Part shown: in pieces, positions 43,362-52,601 of the stretch
How the letters are laid out: each line of letters begins with the position of its first letter
Position numbering within the stretch: the stretch's first letter is position 1
Assembly: GCA_018398575.1 (NCBI GenBank)
Contig: JAGTXZ010000006.1
Span: 496,001 to 560,000 of the forward strand
Direction: 5' to 3'
Length of the DNA: 64,000 bases
Source: Ampelomyces quisqualis
Lineage: Eukaryota; Ascomycota; Dothideomycetes; Pleosporales; Phaeosphaeriaceae
Notes under the pieces: model-generated
What the model saw: only the letters and a program-made list of their open reading frames with translations
Database searches by the model: none
Told to the model about the DNA's origin: nothing
Position numbers and translations under genes: made by a program

Positions 43362-43655
43362 GGTGGCGTAGATGATGCTGTCACGATAGGGAGCGCGGCA
43401 CGACGCCCGAATGCATCTTCAGGGAAGAATACTGCGCACCCGTTGCCACAGACTCAGCCGTGCAAGCAGGGAGTCTGTCACCCAGGACCCGTACGGAGTG
43501 CCGACTACCGACTACCGACGGAGATTCTCAGCTAGCGCCGCAACGGCCCGACCTTGCCCCGGCCATGTCAACTTCTTCCCTCACGCCAGCCGCCCCATCG
43601 CCAGCATCGAGAGGCTGCAAAGAGACCTCGGCTTCTGCGCCGTCAACAGCGACGC

Positions 43656-46076
43656 ATGGCGCCCCTTGCATCCGAACTCGCCACGCTGCGAGCCCTCACA
43701 TACCGCATCTCGTCAACACCGACTGCACAGCTTCCTCAACACGTGCCTGCAATAGCCGCGTCTCTCGCCAACTGCAAGGCGCTGCTTTCTGCACCCCAGC
43801 CTGCCGCCTCCAAAACCTCGTCCGAGGCGTCCGTAGCAGTCCACAAATACCGCACGCTGCTGTCGACCCTGCTGCAGCATCGGGCCATCCACGGAAGATG
43901 GTCAGCCACCGTACTCATCAAAGCTACCGTGGAGCTTGGGGGATGGGAAACGCTCCAAAAGTCCCTGCCTTGGGTGCGTGGGCTCTTGGCCATCTTGACC
44001 AAACCCGACCCGCCCTCGTCGAAGAAGCTATGCATCATCACACTCACGCGCATCTTCATCCTGACACGCGAATATCCTACCCTCATCCGCGACATCACCA
44101 CTCCCTCCCTTCCGCCTTTCATCCAGTCTTGCTTGCACATGGCTCAATCTAGGCCCCCTGCGGCCCTCTTGCAAGTGATTCTAGACGCCTTCAACCAACT
44201 GCTACCAAGACACCCTACCGTGTTCAGATCGTATCAGAAGCAACTCCATCCACTCCTGGCGCGCATCCTGGCACCTACGCCTTCCAACACGCTTGAGCAG
44301 GAGCAGAGCGCCGGCGCAAAAACGGAGCTTACAGACGCGCTTGTACACGCCGCACAGCAGCTGTATGTGCAAACTTCGAGTTGTGCCCCGAAAGGTGCAG
44401 CGAGCGAGGAGTGGGAAAAACACCTCAAAACTGCCATTGGCCAAACACACCGCGTCGCCGACAGAGTCTTCCGAGCCGTCTTCGAAGATTGGAAGCCTTC
44501 CTCCCGGGAACCAATCGCCAATGGTCACACCCTAGACGACCAAGTCCAGGACCTTGAATCAAACGACATGGCCCTTCCGCCCTGGTCTGGCTTGTTTGCG
44601 GGCGGCGAGCGCCTGACCCAACTCTTACGCCTCCTTCAGCAGTTTCTTGCCAATCCCACAGCACAAACCATCGGCGTCAACATCAGTGCGCTCATGGATC
44701 TTATCACGCGGATGCTCTCCATCACCGTTCCTAGCTCCGGAGGCAAAGCTGATCAAAACACCCTCAAGCTCAACAACCAGGTCAGCAAAGAGGAGCGAGA
44801 GAACCTGTGGCTAGTACTACCAGCCCTGCATGCCGCGACAATCCAGCTTCTGCTTGTTCTCGCTGAGAGGTCCGTCTCTAGCACTTTACCGCTAGATGCT
44901 CTCATCGTCGACCAGATCGTGTGGGTTTTTGCCTCGGAGAAGGAATTTATCCAAGTGCGCACAGCGTGCTACCATGCCACTGCAACACTCTTGAGACGCT
45001 CTGGTGTGGCTCTCTCCAAGTCGTCGGTCGACTCGCTTGTTCCTCTCATGCGCGCATGCTGCGACGATCTGCTACCATCCGAGTCGGCTTCTACTTCTGC
45101 GAAAGCGATCCCTAGCCAAACCAAGACAAATGGAGTTACATCATCACAGACTACTGCAAACGCTGACACATTTCTCAATCCTACCAAAGGAGCCATTGTC
45201 ATTCCCTCTGGCTTCGAGGGACTAGAAGAATCTGCATGGATCCTTTTGCCAGCCCTGCTTACCCACATTCGAGCACAGTATCTATCTGACGCTTTACGCA
45301 GTCGTCTAGATCGTACGGCCATTCTCACTCAACACAAAGACGCCATGATTGCCAGTGTGCTGAATCCGCCACCCAGCAAGAAGTTTGGCAAACCTGCAGC
45401 AAGTATTCTCCCGTTGATGGCCAGATCGTTCCCCGATTCTCCCCATGTAGAAGGCTTGTTACGACCCAGGATGCCGGCCATTCGTTTGGGTAATCAAGAG
45501 ACCGAAGCGGAGGAGGATGCTGAGGAGGAAGAAAGTGAAGACGCAGAGGACGAAATTGTAGAAGCAGAGGCCGAACAAGAAGATATGGCAACAGATCCTG
45601 AGGACGAAAAATTCATGGGCCACGAACTGGATACTATCCTGGAATCGGCAGGGCGAACTGAACCTGCCGTGAAAGACTTTTCCATGCCAGACGCCGCAGA
45701 GCCAGAGGCGCCTGCCTCAGCAATAATTGAACAGCCTCCATCTGCTCCAAGAGAGACACGCTCGTCCACCGAATCTGCCAAACGAGCGCAGCTAGAGCTA
45801 GCGACATCGTCACCAAGCAAAAGACGCAAGACTGGCGAGGTGAAGGACTTGGTTACGACAACACCGATAGCTTCTACTACGTTAGAGCAGGGCACATTAT
45901 CCTCCCTCCCTCTGAACACTGTATCGCAAACTTCCAACTTTACAGTGTCCAGCACAGTGTCTGCGGTGCCCGAGTTTCCACAGCCAGGTGAAGTAACAGC
46001 GGACGGAGACGACAGTGATGAGGATGACACAGTGTCATTGGTGTTTGGGCAAGATACAGACGATGATTCGCAGTAG
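43656..46076 (+). CDS. RIX1: Pre-rRNA-processing protein Rix1
   Basis: Single exon, 806 aa from the ATG that gives MAPLASELATLRALTYR. Rix1 (PELP1 homologue) is a scaffold of the Rix1-Ipi1-Ipi3 complex needed for ITS2 processing and late 60S maturation in the nucleoplasm. The N-terminal 500 residues are alpha-helical (HEAT-like). Typical fungal segments are TAQLPQHVPAIAASLANCK, HGRWSATVLIKATVELGGWE, and SLPWVRGLLAILTKPDPPSS with CIITLTRIF. The C-terminal third is disordered with a long acidic run and a KRRK basic motif (SPSKRRKTGE) that would serve as NLS. The frame is open upstream but without ATG, and the chosen start has a purine three bases before it. Confidence 0.94.
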   Translation: MAPLASELATLRALTYRISSTPTAQLPQHVPAIAASLANCKALLSAPQPAASKTSSEASVAVHKYRTLLSTLLQHRAIHGRWSATVLIKATVELGGWETLQKSLPWVRGLLAILTKPDPPSSKKLCIITLTRIFILTREYPTLIRDITTPSLPPFIQSCLHMAQSRPPAALLQVILDAFNQLLPRHPTVFRSYQKQLHPLLARILAPTPSNTLEQEQSAGAKTELTDALVHAAQQLYVQTSSCAPKGAASEEWEKHLKTAIGQTHRVADRVFRAVFEDWKPSSREPIANGHTLDDQVQDLESNDMALPPWSGLFAGGERLTQLLRLLQQFLANPTAQTIGVNISALMDLITRMLSITVPSSGGKADQNTLKLNNQVSKEERENLWLVLPALHAATIQLLLVLAERSVSSTLPLDALIVDQIVWVFASEKEFIQVRTACYHATATLLRRSGVALSKSSVDSLVPLMRACCDDLLPSESASTSAKAIPSQTKTNGVTSSQTTANADTFLNPTKGAIVIPSGFEGLEESAWILLPALLTHIRAQYLSDALRSRLDRTAILTQHKDAMIASVLNPPPSKKFGKPAASILPLMARSFPDSPHVEGLLRPRMPAIRLGNQETEAEEDAEEEESEDAEDEIVEAEAEQEDMATDPEDEKFMGHELDTILESAGRTEPAVKDFSMPDAAEPEAPASAIIEQPPSAPRETRSSTESAKRAQLELATSSPSKRRKTGEVKDLVTTTPIASTTLEQGTLSSLPLNTVSQTSNFTVSSTVSAVPEFPQPGEVTADGDDSDEDDTVSLVFGQDTDDDSQ

Positions 46077-46301
46077 ACAATATCGGTAGACCGTGTTTGG
46101 GTAAATCTCTGCGGTGATCCAAGTGAAAGGAAAGTGTAAGAGCAAACGCGCAAACGCACGGACAAAACGTCACGTCGATTCCAATCATGTCTCTCACTTT
46201 TCAAACTATGCTCGCCCTCTACTGCAACCGCGCTGCCAATCGGTAACCCATCTTCACGCTCCCTTCGCACCTGCCCTCTGCCACTCCACACATCAACAAC
46301 C

Positions 46302-47300
46302 ATGCCACACCCCAAGTCCAAACCAACCGTCACCGTCCTGCCGCGAAGCGCGACTCTCAAACCTGCCTCAGCAAACCACCCAGCACCTGCCACTGCCCCA
46401 AACAAACCCTGCTTCGAATGCGGCTGGTACCCACGGGACTCTCACCAGTCCTCCATTATCGTGCGCTCTGTCGAACTTAACTACACCCTGCAAGAAGGTG
46501 GACATAAGCCCCTCGTCGGCGTCGAGTATTACCTGCGCATGCTGAGCAAAGAGAAGGCGTATGAGCCTATTTGTACGCATTTTGATGGGTATCGGAAGAC
46601 TGGGGCGGATTTGGAAGGGAAGGGCGAGGAAGAAGAGGGAGATGGACATGTGCTGAGGAAGCATGAAGAGGATGAGGGTGTAGACTATTCAACTGCGCCG
46701 TATCCTGCCGAGACGTACGAGTATCCGGTTTACATGACCTCAACCACGAATCCAGCGCTCTTCCTGGCCATTATTCGCATCGCGCAACACAACCTTCCCA
46801 CCACCGACTTTCGCGCCGCGATTGTGCATCTGCCGAACCACCCGCTCGACAAGCCGCTTCCACGCCTCGTCACGCGCAAATCACCTAGTTCCTACCCGCG
46901 CCAAAAAGGCTCCAACGATACCCTCATGAAGGTTGCGTTTTTGCCGCACTTTTACCAAGATGGCAGACATGCGCTGGGATATTACTTCATTGCACCACCG
47001 TTCGGTCACGCGAACGATTACAATCCGCCAGATTACAGGCAGCAGAAGAGATTGTGGATGCAGACGTGTTTGTTCACGCCGTGTACTACGAAAGATCTAG
47101 AGGCGTATGGAATGGTGGAGTGGGAGAGACGGAGGGGAGGCAAAGTTTGGGAGAATATTAGGAGCGTAGGGAAGCAGGAGGGGAAGTGGATGAGTAGGAA
47201 TGTGGTGGAGGAGTGGGAGGAGTGGGATGAGGGGGTGTGCGCGGTGGGAGAGGTGTGGGAGAGACGCATGGGGAGGGGGAAGACTGTTGAGGGGTTGTGA
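46302..47300 (+). CDS. Uncharacterised protein, 332 aa
   Basis: A single-exon gene with start context CAACCATGCC. No family is recognised. A 30-residue Pro/Ala/Lys-rich head precedes CFECGWYPRDSHQSS, a conserved-looking C-x2-C segment. Residues 55-90 contain VELNYTLQEGGHKPLVGVEYY. An acidic insertion follows (about 105-125). Further blocks with aromatic residues (PVYMTSTTNPALFLAIIRIAQ, MKVAFLPHFYQDGRHALGYY, FIAPPFGHANDYNPPDYRQQ) indicate a globular domain. The C-terminus is Trp/Glu/Arg-rich and helical (VVEEWEEWDEGV). There is no signal peptide or membrane span. It is probably a conserved fungal orphan. Confidence 0.75.
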   Translation: MPHPKSKPTVTVLPRSATLKPASANHPAPATAPNKPCFECGWYPRDSHQSSIIVRSVELNYTLQEGGHKPLVGVEYYLRMLSKEKAYEPICTHFDGYRKTGADLEGKGEEEEGDGHVLRKHEEDEGVDYSTAPYPAETYEYPVYMTSTTNPALFLAIIRIAQHNLPTTDFRAAIVHLPNHPLDKPLPRLVTRKSPSSYPRQKGSNDTLMKVAFLPHFYQDGRHALGYYFIAPPFGHANDYNPPDYRQQKRLWMQTCLFTPCTTKDLEAYGMVEWERRRGGKVWENIRSVGKQEGKWMSRNVVEEWEEWDEGVCAVGEVWERRMGRGKTVEGL

Positions 47301-47529
47301 GGGTCAGAGAAGGGAAGAGCATGTTGTGGATGGGTGAGATAATGAAGGAGGGAGGTTGCCAAAGCGTTTGTCTAGCTAGTAGGTTGCGCCTGAAACCACG
47401 TGTCTCGTTACCAAACTCACCTTCACCACCTGTCCATCTCCAAATCAAAAAGGGTTCAAGGCCTGCGCCAAGAAAGACTCTTACCACACACAACTTCAAC
47501 ATCTCAACTCAACTTCACAATCTCCAGCT

Positions 47530-48570
47530 ATGAACTGCTGCGCCGCTCCCAACAGGCCCGTTACGCCCGTTTCCACCCGCTCCACCTCGCCTTTACTAGC
47601 ATGCAGGCTCGTAGTGACAGTCGCGCCACACGGCCTGCAGCCCAAACCAAAAGACGACGCCGCAAAGCCTTTCAGATTCCTCGACTTACCCAAGGAGATC
47701 CGACTGATTGTGTATGAACAGCTGACTGTCAAGCACACTGAAACCATCATACCACTCAACAATATCGACAAACTCCACGGTACACTCATCAACCTGACTC
47801 TTCCTGGCATCAACATTCTCCAGACTTGCCACTTGGTCCATGTCGAAGCGATGCATATCTTTTCGCCGCCAGTATCGCACATGCTGGCGACGCCGCCGAC
47901 TTTGATGATTGAGGGCGCCAATTTACTGGGGGTGTGCTACCGAGGAGGACCATACCAGTTCTACCGCACAATCATGCATAGAATTATCCTCGCGGCGTCC
48001 GGGGCTTTCAACTTGGCCATGTTCCACCGATATCGAAACGGGTTGGCCAGTGGGAAAGAGATCCGCTACATACTTGGCGCTGGTGCTCGTTTTACCAATG
48101 ACCAGGTGGACGCGATAGTCACCTTTGTCCTGCGTCTGGATCGGTGTATTGCGCACAGAGTCGCTTTGCAAAACGATGACCCATCCCTCCGAGTCGTCAT
48201 CCAGAAACCTCCGCAGTTCGATAACCTCGTCGTCACGTACCAGTCTCCTCAACGGGTTTCCATCTTCTTTCGCAAACACATCCTCCGTCGACCGACACCA
48301 CCACGGCTTTTCCAAGTCGTCGCAACTTTTGGGAGCTTGACGCGCCAGTTCGTATACGTCACGGGCCTTTTGTGCAACACACCCAAGACGCCGCGGGTAT
48401 CTGTCAGTCTGAATCTGCAAGTCCTGCCCGCGGACGATGGACATGTCGACGAAGCGCAGACGGAGCTTGAATTCAAGTCCAACTTGAGCAGGGGCCGTGC
48501 CATGGCACCGAGGCGAGACGGTCAGGTGCTGGTTAGCTATGGCGGCATGTACGTGCCCGAGGTCATGTAA
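47530..48570 (+). CDS. F-box-like protein, 346 aa
   Basis: Single exon. Residues about 45-70 read FRFLDLPKEIRLIVYEQLTV, the F-box-like LPxEIRxxIYExL start common in large fungal families, where it may link substrates to SCF ubiquitin ligases. It is followed by LTLPGINILQTCHLVHVEAM, the usual second block of these proteins (LLxTCRxIHxEA). The rest has beta-rich stretches (IFFRKHILRRPTPPRLFQVV) with no named domain. No leucine-rich or WD repeats are seen. The target is unknown. A start at an internal Met is unlikely because the F-box is close to the N-terminus. Confidence 0.75.
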   Translation: MNCCAAPNRPVTPVSTRSTSPLLACRLVVTVAPHGLQPKPKDDAAKPFRFLDLPKEIRLIVYEQLTVKHTETIIPLNNIDKLHGTLINLTLPGINILQTCHLVHVEAMHIFSPPVSHMLATPPTLMIEGANLLGVCYRGGPYQFYRTIMHRIILAASGAFNLAMFHRYRNGLASGKEIRYILGAGARFTNDQVDAIVTFVLRLDRCIAHRVALQNDDPSLRVVIQKPPQFDNLVVTYQSPQRVSIFFRKHILRRPTPPRLFQVVATFGSLTRQFVYVTGLLCNTPKTPRVSVSLNLQVLPADDGHVDEAQTELEFKSNLSRGRAMAPRRDGQVLVSYGGMYVPEVM

Positions 48571-49129
48571 CCGATCTGGATGGACTCGGGCCTCCGCAAC
48601 AACTTGATATCAGACGCTCCGCCATGGCGTGGACCCAAAAAAAAACTTCCTGGGCTGAACATGTCTTCGGAAAGACCGCATGCTATACTAGATGCCTCCT
48701 CGTTTCCGACATGGGCGCCGCACATCTAACAACAAAAACCTACCCTGAGCCCGCTTGGCGCGCGTGTACTCTCCAAGACGCCGTCGAAGCTGCATGTCAC
48801 CTTCCATGCATGTCGTCCCCGATGTACCCCATGCGGTCTTGACCCCGGATTAGGTCATGGTCGACAAGGTTACGACGCAAGATCAAGACCGACGATGATG
48901 GACGTCGGACAAGCGAGGGGGGACGCCGGTGCACGCTAGCGCGCAAAAGGAAGGTGCTGGGATCACGTGCGATGATCGCTGGGCGATCATAGGGTAGACG
49001 TCTGATTGTACTCTTTCACATGTTTGCACCGCCTCTCCATGTCTGTGTGGTCATTCGCACTTCTGCCGCCCCGCTGATGTGCAGTGCAAAATGAGCCTCA
49101 TGGTAAGTTGATGGTCATTCGCTCGTCGC
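48571..49129. other. Intergenic, glucoamylase distal upstream
   Basis: Between the F-box-like gene and the glucoamylase core promoter. No exon or RNA gene is recognised. It presumably holds further promoter sequence. Confidence 0.4.
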
Positions 49130-49143
49130 CGGTCCGGCCCCGG
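49130..49143 (+). promoter_or_regulatory. AmyR-type element CGG-N8-CGG
   Basis: The sequence CGGTCCGGCCCCGG fits exactly the AmyR consensus CGGN8(C/A)GG known from Aspergillus amylolytic promoters. It lies 130 bp upstream of the glucoamylase ATG and about 55 bp upstream of the TATA box. Its right end overlaps CCCCGG, which on the minus strand reads CCGGGG and fits the CreA repressor consensus SYGGRG. Confidence 0.65.
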
Positions 49144-49198
49144 AACGCTATGGTAGTGCCCGCCCTCACTCCGCGTTCTGGACGTGGGTGTGTAGGAG

Positions 49199-49205
49199 TA
49201 TATAT
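49199..49205 (+). promoter_or_regulatory. TATA box of the glucoamylase gene
   Basis: TATATAT about 70 bp before the ATG. A palindromic CCCCGGGG (49218-49225), which contains CreA-type SYGGRG words on both strands, lies between it and the start codon. Confidence 0.7.
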
Positions 49206-49273
49206 CGCGCTGAGAAGCCCCGGGGCGTTGTCAGCATCTGCCACTGCCAGACTCTTCTCGTCTCGTCTCAACC

Positions 49274-51100
49274 ATGATGCTTTTCACGTCGGTCCTTCGC
49301 GCCCTTCCAGCTGCACTGCTCCTCGTTGGTGCCCAGGCCTCGCCTGTTGCGCAAGCCGATGGCGAGATACGTTCATCTCCGGTCGATGGCTTTGTAAAGA
49401 CTCAGACCGACATCTCCATCGCAGGCGTACTTGCCAATACTGGTCCCGATGGGTCTAAAGCTCAAGGTGCTGCAGCGGGCATCGTTGTGGCTAGTCCCTC
49501 GCGATCTGATCCGGACTGTGAGTGCATAGACTCGTTGTGCACACACTCCAACTCACGTGACTCAGATTGGTTCACGTGGACTCGCGACGCAGCTCTGACT
49601 TACAAGGCGCTCATTGAGCGTTTCATCAACGGCGACAATTCCCTCAGGCAGAAGATCGATGAATATGTCACTGCGCAAGCCTACCTTCAAGGCGTCAGCA
49701 ACCCATCTGGTGAACCAGACACTGGAGGCCTCGGAGAGCCCAAGTTCAAGGTGGATCGCACTGCTTTCACCGGTTCTTGGGGACGTCCGCAACGCGATGG
49801 ACCTGCTCTTCGCGCCACGGCCCTGACTATCTACGCCAACTGGCTCGTCGCAAATGGCGGTTCTACTCAAGCCGCCGATACTGTATGGCCTGTGATCGCC
49901 AAGGACCTTGCATACACTGTTCGTTACTGGAACCAGACTGGGTTTGATTTGTGGGAGGAGATCAACAGCTCGTCTTTCTTCACTCTCTCGGCGTCTCACC
50001 GAGCCCTTGTCGAGGGTGCGGCTCTTGCGACTAAGCTTGGAAAGACTTGCGACGGATGTGCTGCAGCAGCGCCACAAGCGCTTTGCTTCCTGCAGACATT
50101 TTGGACCGGCAGCTACATCGATTCAAACATAAATGTCAACGACGGGCGCACTGGCAAAGACATCAACTCCATCATCTCTTCGATTCACACCTTTGATCCT
50201 ACGGCTAAGTGCACCGACGCTACTTTCCAGCCTTGCTCGTCCCGAGCTCTTGCCAACCACAAGGCTGTGACTGACTCGTTTCGTTCTGTGTATGCTATCA
50301 ACCGCGCCATCCCTCAGGGCCAGGCCGTTGCTGTTGGGAGATACTCCGAGGATGTTTACTACAACGGCAATCCTTGGTACCTGGCTACCTTGGCCGCAGC
50401 AGAGCAGCTTTACTCCGCTGCATACCAGTGGAGCAGGCAAGAGTCAATCACCATCGATGCAGTCTCCTTATCTTTCTTCCAGGACATCCTCCCAAGCGCC
50501 GCAGTTGGAACTTACGCAAAGGACTCGGCGACTTACACTTCCATTGTGAATGCTGTCCGTACCTACGCCGATGGCTACATCGCAATCGTCCAGAAGTACA
50601 CACCATCCAACGGCGGTCTAGCAGAGCAGTTTGACAAGGCTACCGGTACGCCTCTCTCCGCCGTCGATCTGACCTGGTCATACGCTGCTTTCCTCACTGC
50701 CGCCGAGCGCCGCGCCGGTGTCGTCACCCCATCTTGGGACGAAGCCGCCAACAACATCCCTCCCCAGACCTGCACTGCAACCCCCGCCTGTGACTCAAAA
50801 GTCACATTCAACGTCCGCGCTACCACTAGCGTCGGCCAAGATGTCTTTGTCGTTGGACAACTTACTCAACTTGGTAACTGGAGCCCTGCAAGTGGTCAAG
50901 CCTTGAGCGCATCCAAGTACACTAGCAGCGATCCGCTATGGACAGCAGATATTGATCTTCCTGCCGCTACTGTGTTTGAGTACAAGTACATCAAGAAAAA
51001 TCAGGATGGCACGGTTGTGTGGGAGAGTGACCCGAACCGCAGATTTACCACCACAAGCGGGTGTGGAAGCACGGTGGCGGTGAATGATACTTGGAGATGA
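49274..51100 (+). CDS. Secreted glucoamylase, GH15 with CBM20
   Basis: Exons 49274-49517 and 49566-51100 give 592 aa. It releases glucose from the non-reducing ends of starch, outside the cell. The signal peptide covers about residues 1-22 (LRALPAALLLVGAQAS). The GH15 catalytic domain follows (about 35-470): the intron restores DYWFTWTRDAAL, the general acid is the first Glu of DLWEEINSSSFF (about residue 212), and the base Glu lies in GGLAEQFDKATG before LSAVDLTWSYAAFLTA. The C-terminal starch-binding CBM20 (about 495-592) shows VFVVGQLTQLGNWSP, YKYIKKNQDGTVVWESDPNR. Only about 20 residues link the two domains, without the long Ser/Thr-rich O-glycosylated linker of Aspergillus GlaA. The gene may start at the second Met. 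The upstream AmyR, CreA and TATA elements suggest starch induction and glucose repression. Confidence 0.97.
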   Translation: MMLFTSVLRALPAALLLVGAQASPVAQADGEIRSSPVDGFVKTQTDISIAGVLANTGPDGSKAQGAAAGIVVASPSRSDPDCECIDSLCTHSNSRDSDWFTWTRDAALTYKALIERFINGDNSLRQKIDEYVTAQAYLQGVSNPSGEPDTGGLGEPKFKVDRTAFTGSWGRPQRDGPALRATALTIYANWLVANGGSTQAADTVWPVIAKDLAYTVRYWNQTGFDLWEEINSSSFFTLSASHRALVEGAALATKLGKTCDGCAAAAPQALCFLQTFWTGSYIDSNINVNDGRTGKDINSIISSIHTFDPTAKCTDATFQPCSSRALANHKAVTDSFRSVYAINRAIPQGQAVAVGRYSEDVYYNGNPWYLATLAAAEQLYSAAYQWSRQESITIDAVSLSFFQDILPSAAVGTYAKDSATYTSIVNAVRTYADGYIAIVQKYTPSNGGLAEQFDKATGTPLSAVDLTWSYAAFLTAAERRAGVVTPSWDEAANNIPPQTCTATPACDSKVTFNVRATTSVGQDVFVVGQLTQLGNWSPASGQALSASKYTSSDPLWTADIDLPAATVFEYKYIKKNQDGTVVWESDPNRRFTTTSGCGSTVAVNDTWR

Positions 51101-51216
51101 ATATGAATGTGAGATAATGTCTTAATATAGCGATGCTATTGATCATGATCCATGAGTAGGAATCTACAAAATGCTCAAACTATCTAGCTAACGTTCTAAA
51201 ACCAGCTTGCTAGTAC

Positions 51217-52086
51217 TTACTCATCCACATCCCAAACCTCCACCGCCTTCAACGCACACTTCTCCACATACCCCTCCCTCTCCTCTGGCTCAAGCCCCCT
51301 AAACACTTCATCCCCCACACACCCACACGCCTCCTTCAGCGCATGCGTCAACACATACAAATTCTCCTCCTGGGACAACCTCTCCGTATACTCGACCCAC
51401 TCCTCATCCGCCAACCTCCCGCCATCCTCACACACCTCATCGCAATACTCCGCCCACGGCATAAACCACATCCCCGCCCCATACCCAAACTGCTCCACCG
51501 TAAAGTCAACAACAAACTCCTCCCCGCCCCGCGCCCGCACCAAACACACCGAATGAAACGTCAACCCCGCTTCCTCAAACGCATACCGCACTATATACCT
51601 CGGCACAGCACACACAATCATCCACGACACACTTGCTCCCACCCCGTCCAGCACGCGCTGCATGTGCGGCTGCATCGTGTGCACGGATAAATCGCACAGA
51701 TCGAGTTTGCGGAATGCGGCGTGCAGGGCGCGGGGCGTCGAGGCGGGGAAGGCGGCGGCGCCGCGGGCAAAGGTGAGCGGGGTTGCGTGGAAGGTGTAGA
51801 TTGGGTAGGGGAGCGGGGAGGTCTTGGCTGGGAGGGTGAGGTCGATGTGTGTGATTAGGGGGTGGCGGAGGGAGGAGAGGATTGTGTTGAAGAGGGTGTT
51901 GAAGGGGGTGAGGAGGGATTGGATTTGGTGGAAGGAGGAGGGGGGTGGGTGGGGGGTTATTTGGGGGGCTGGGGGTGGGGGAAGGGTTGGGGAGGTTAGT
52001 TCTTGGGTATCTTGAGTTTCGGCTTGTGGTGATGCTTGTGGTGAAGGCACATTGTCGACGGTCGTGGGTATGGTACGCGTAGCCAT
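51217..52086 (-). CDS. Unknown protein, FGY-motif tandem paralogue 1
   Basis: 289 aa from the ATG giving MATRTIPTT. The frame stays open upstream with an alternative Met 57 codons earlier. The first 60 residues are Pro/Thr/Ser-rich and disordered. The folded part has QIQSLLTPFNTLFNTILSSL, then LDLCDLSVHTMQPHMQRVL, WMIVCAVPRYIVRYAFEEAG, and the most conserved block HSVCLVRARGGEEFVVDF followed by TVEQFGY. The same order and spacing occur in the next gene (52602-53435), which shows tandem duplication followed by strong divergence. No known domain is recognised. No signal peptide is visible in the shorter form. Base use is very C-rich on the coding strand in places. Confidence 0.65.
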   Translation of the reverse strand: MATRTIPTTVDNVPSPQASPQAETQDTQELTSPTLPPPPAPQITPHPPPSSFHQIQSLLTPFNTLFNTILSSLRHPLITHIDLTLPAKTSPLPYPIYTFHATPLTFARGAAAFPASTPRALHAAFRKLDLCDLSVHTMQPHMQRVLDGVGASVSWMIVCAVPRYIVRYAFEEAGLTFHSVCLVRARGGEEFVVDFTVEQFGYGAGMWFMPWAEYCDEVCEDGGRLADEEWVEYTERLSQEENLYVLTHALKEACGCVGDEVFRGLEPEEREGYVEKCALKAVEVWDVDE

Positions 52087-52601
52087 TTTTCTTTGGAGCT
52101 CCAATGCCTGTCTTGAGTATTTTGTCAAACTCCACGGAAGTGTGTACAAGGCAAGTTGCTGTTGAGGTCTTGTAAGCTGTATGGAAAGAGATAGCGCAGA
52201 AGGTTTTGTTGCGTAAGAGGGCTTTATGGTCCTACAAGCCTTCGTTGTGAACGTCACTTTGTGAGCAGATGTTGTTATCTGGACAAAACGACAGGATCAA
52301 ATCTTACCATTGTTCATATTCAACAGTACATTGTTGACGCATAGAGTTGTACAGATTCTGCTAGATCGGAATACGGAGCGTCGAGCTTGGGCGGAGTATT
52401 TGGTTAATGGAGACATCGAACAACAGAAAGAAAGAGGGACTCAACATGGAGGGTAAAGATGGGCATTGATGATAGACTCTTTCACTATTGGCAACATTAC
52501 ATTAAACCGGGAATTCGAAGGACACAGTTGACTCCATTAATGCGGTTGCAGACGTCATATCTAGGCCGACCCTATTCATCTGAATGTGTCATGGTCATGG
52601 T
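52087..52601. other. Intergenic between tandem paralogues
   Basis: An AT-richer spacer containing the promoter of paralogue 1 and the 3' flank of paralogue 2. No other gene is recognised. Confidence 0.4.

Noticed and set aside
49518..49565. Odd insertion in the glucoamylase frame before WFTWTRD
   Set aside because: It is a 48 bp in-frame intron with GTGAGT donor. Removing it gives the conserved DYWFTWTRD.
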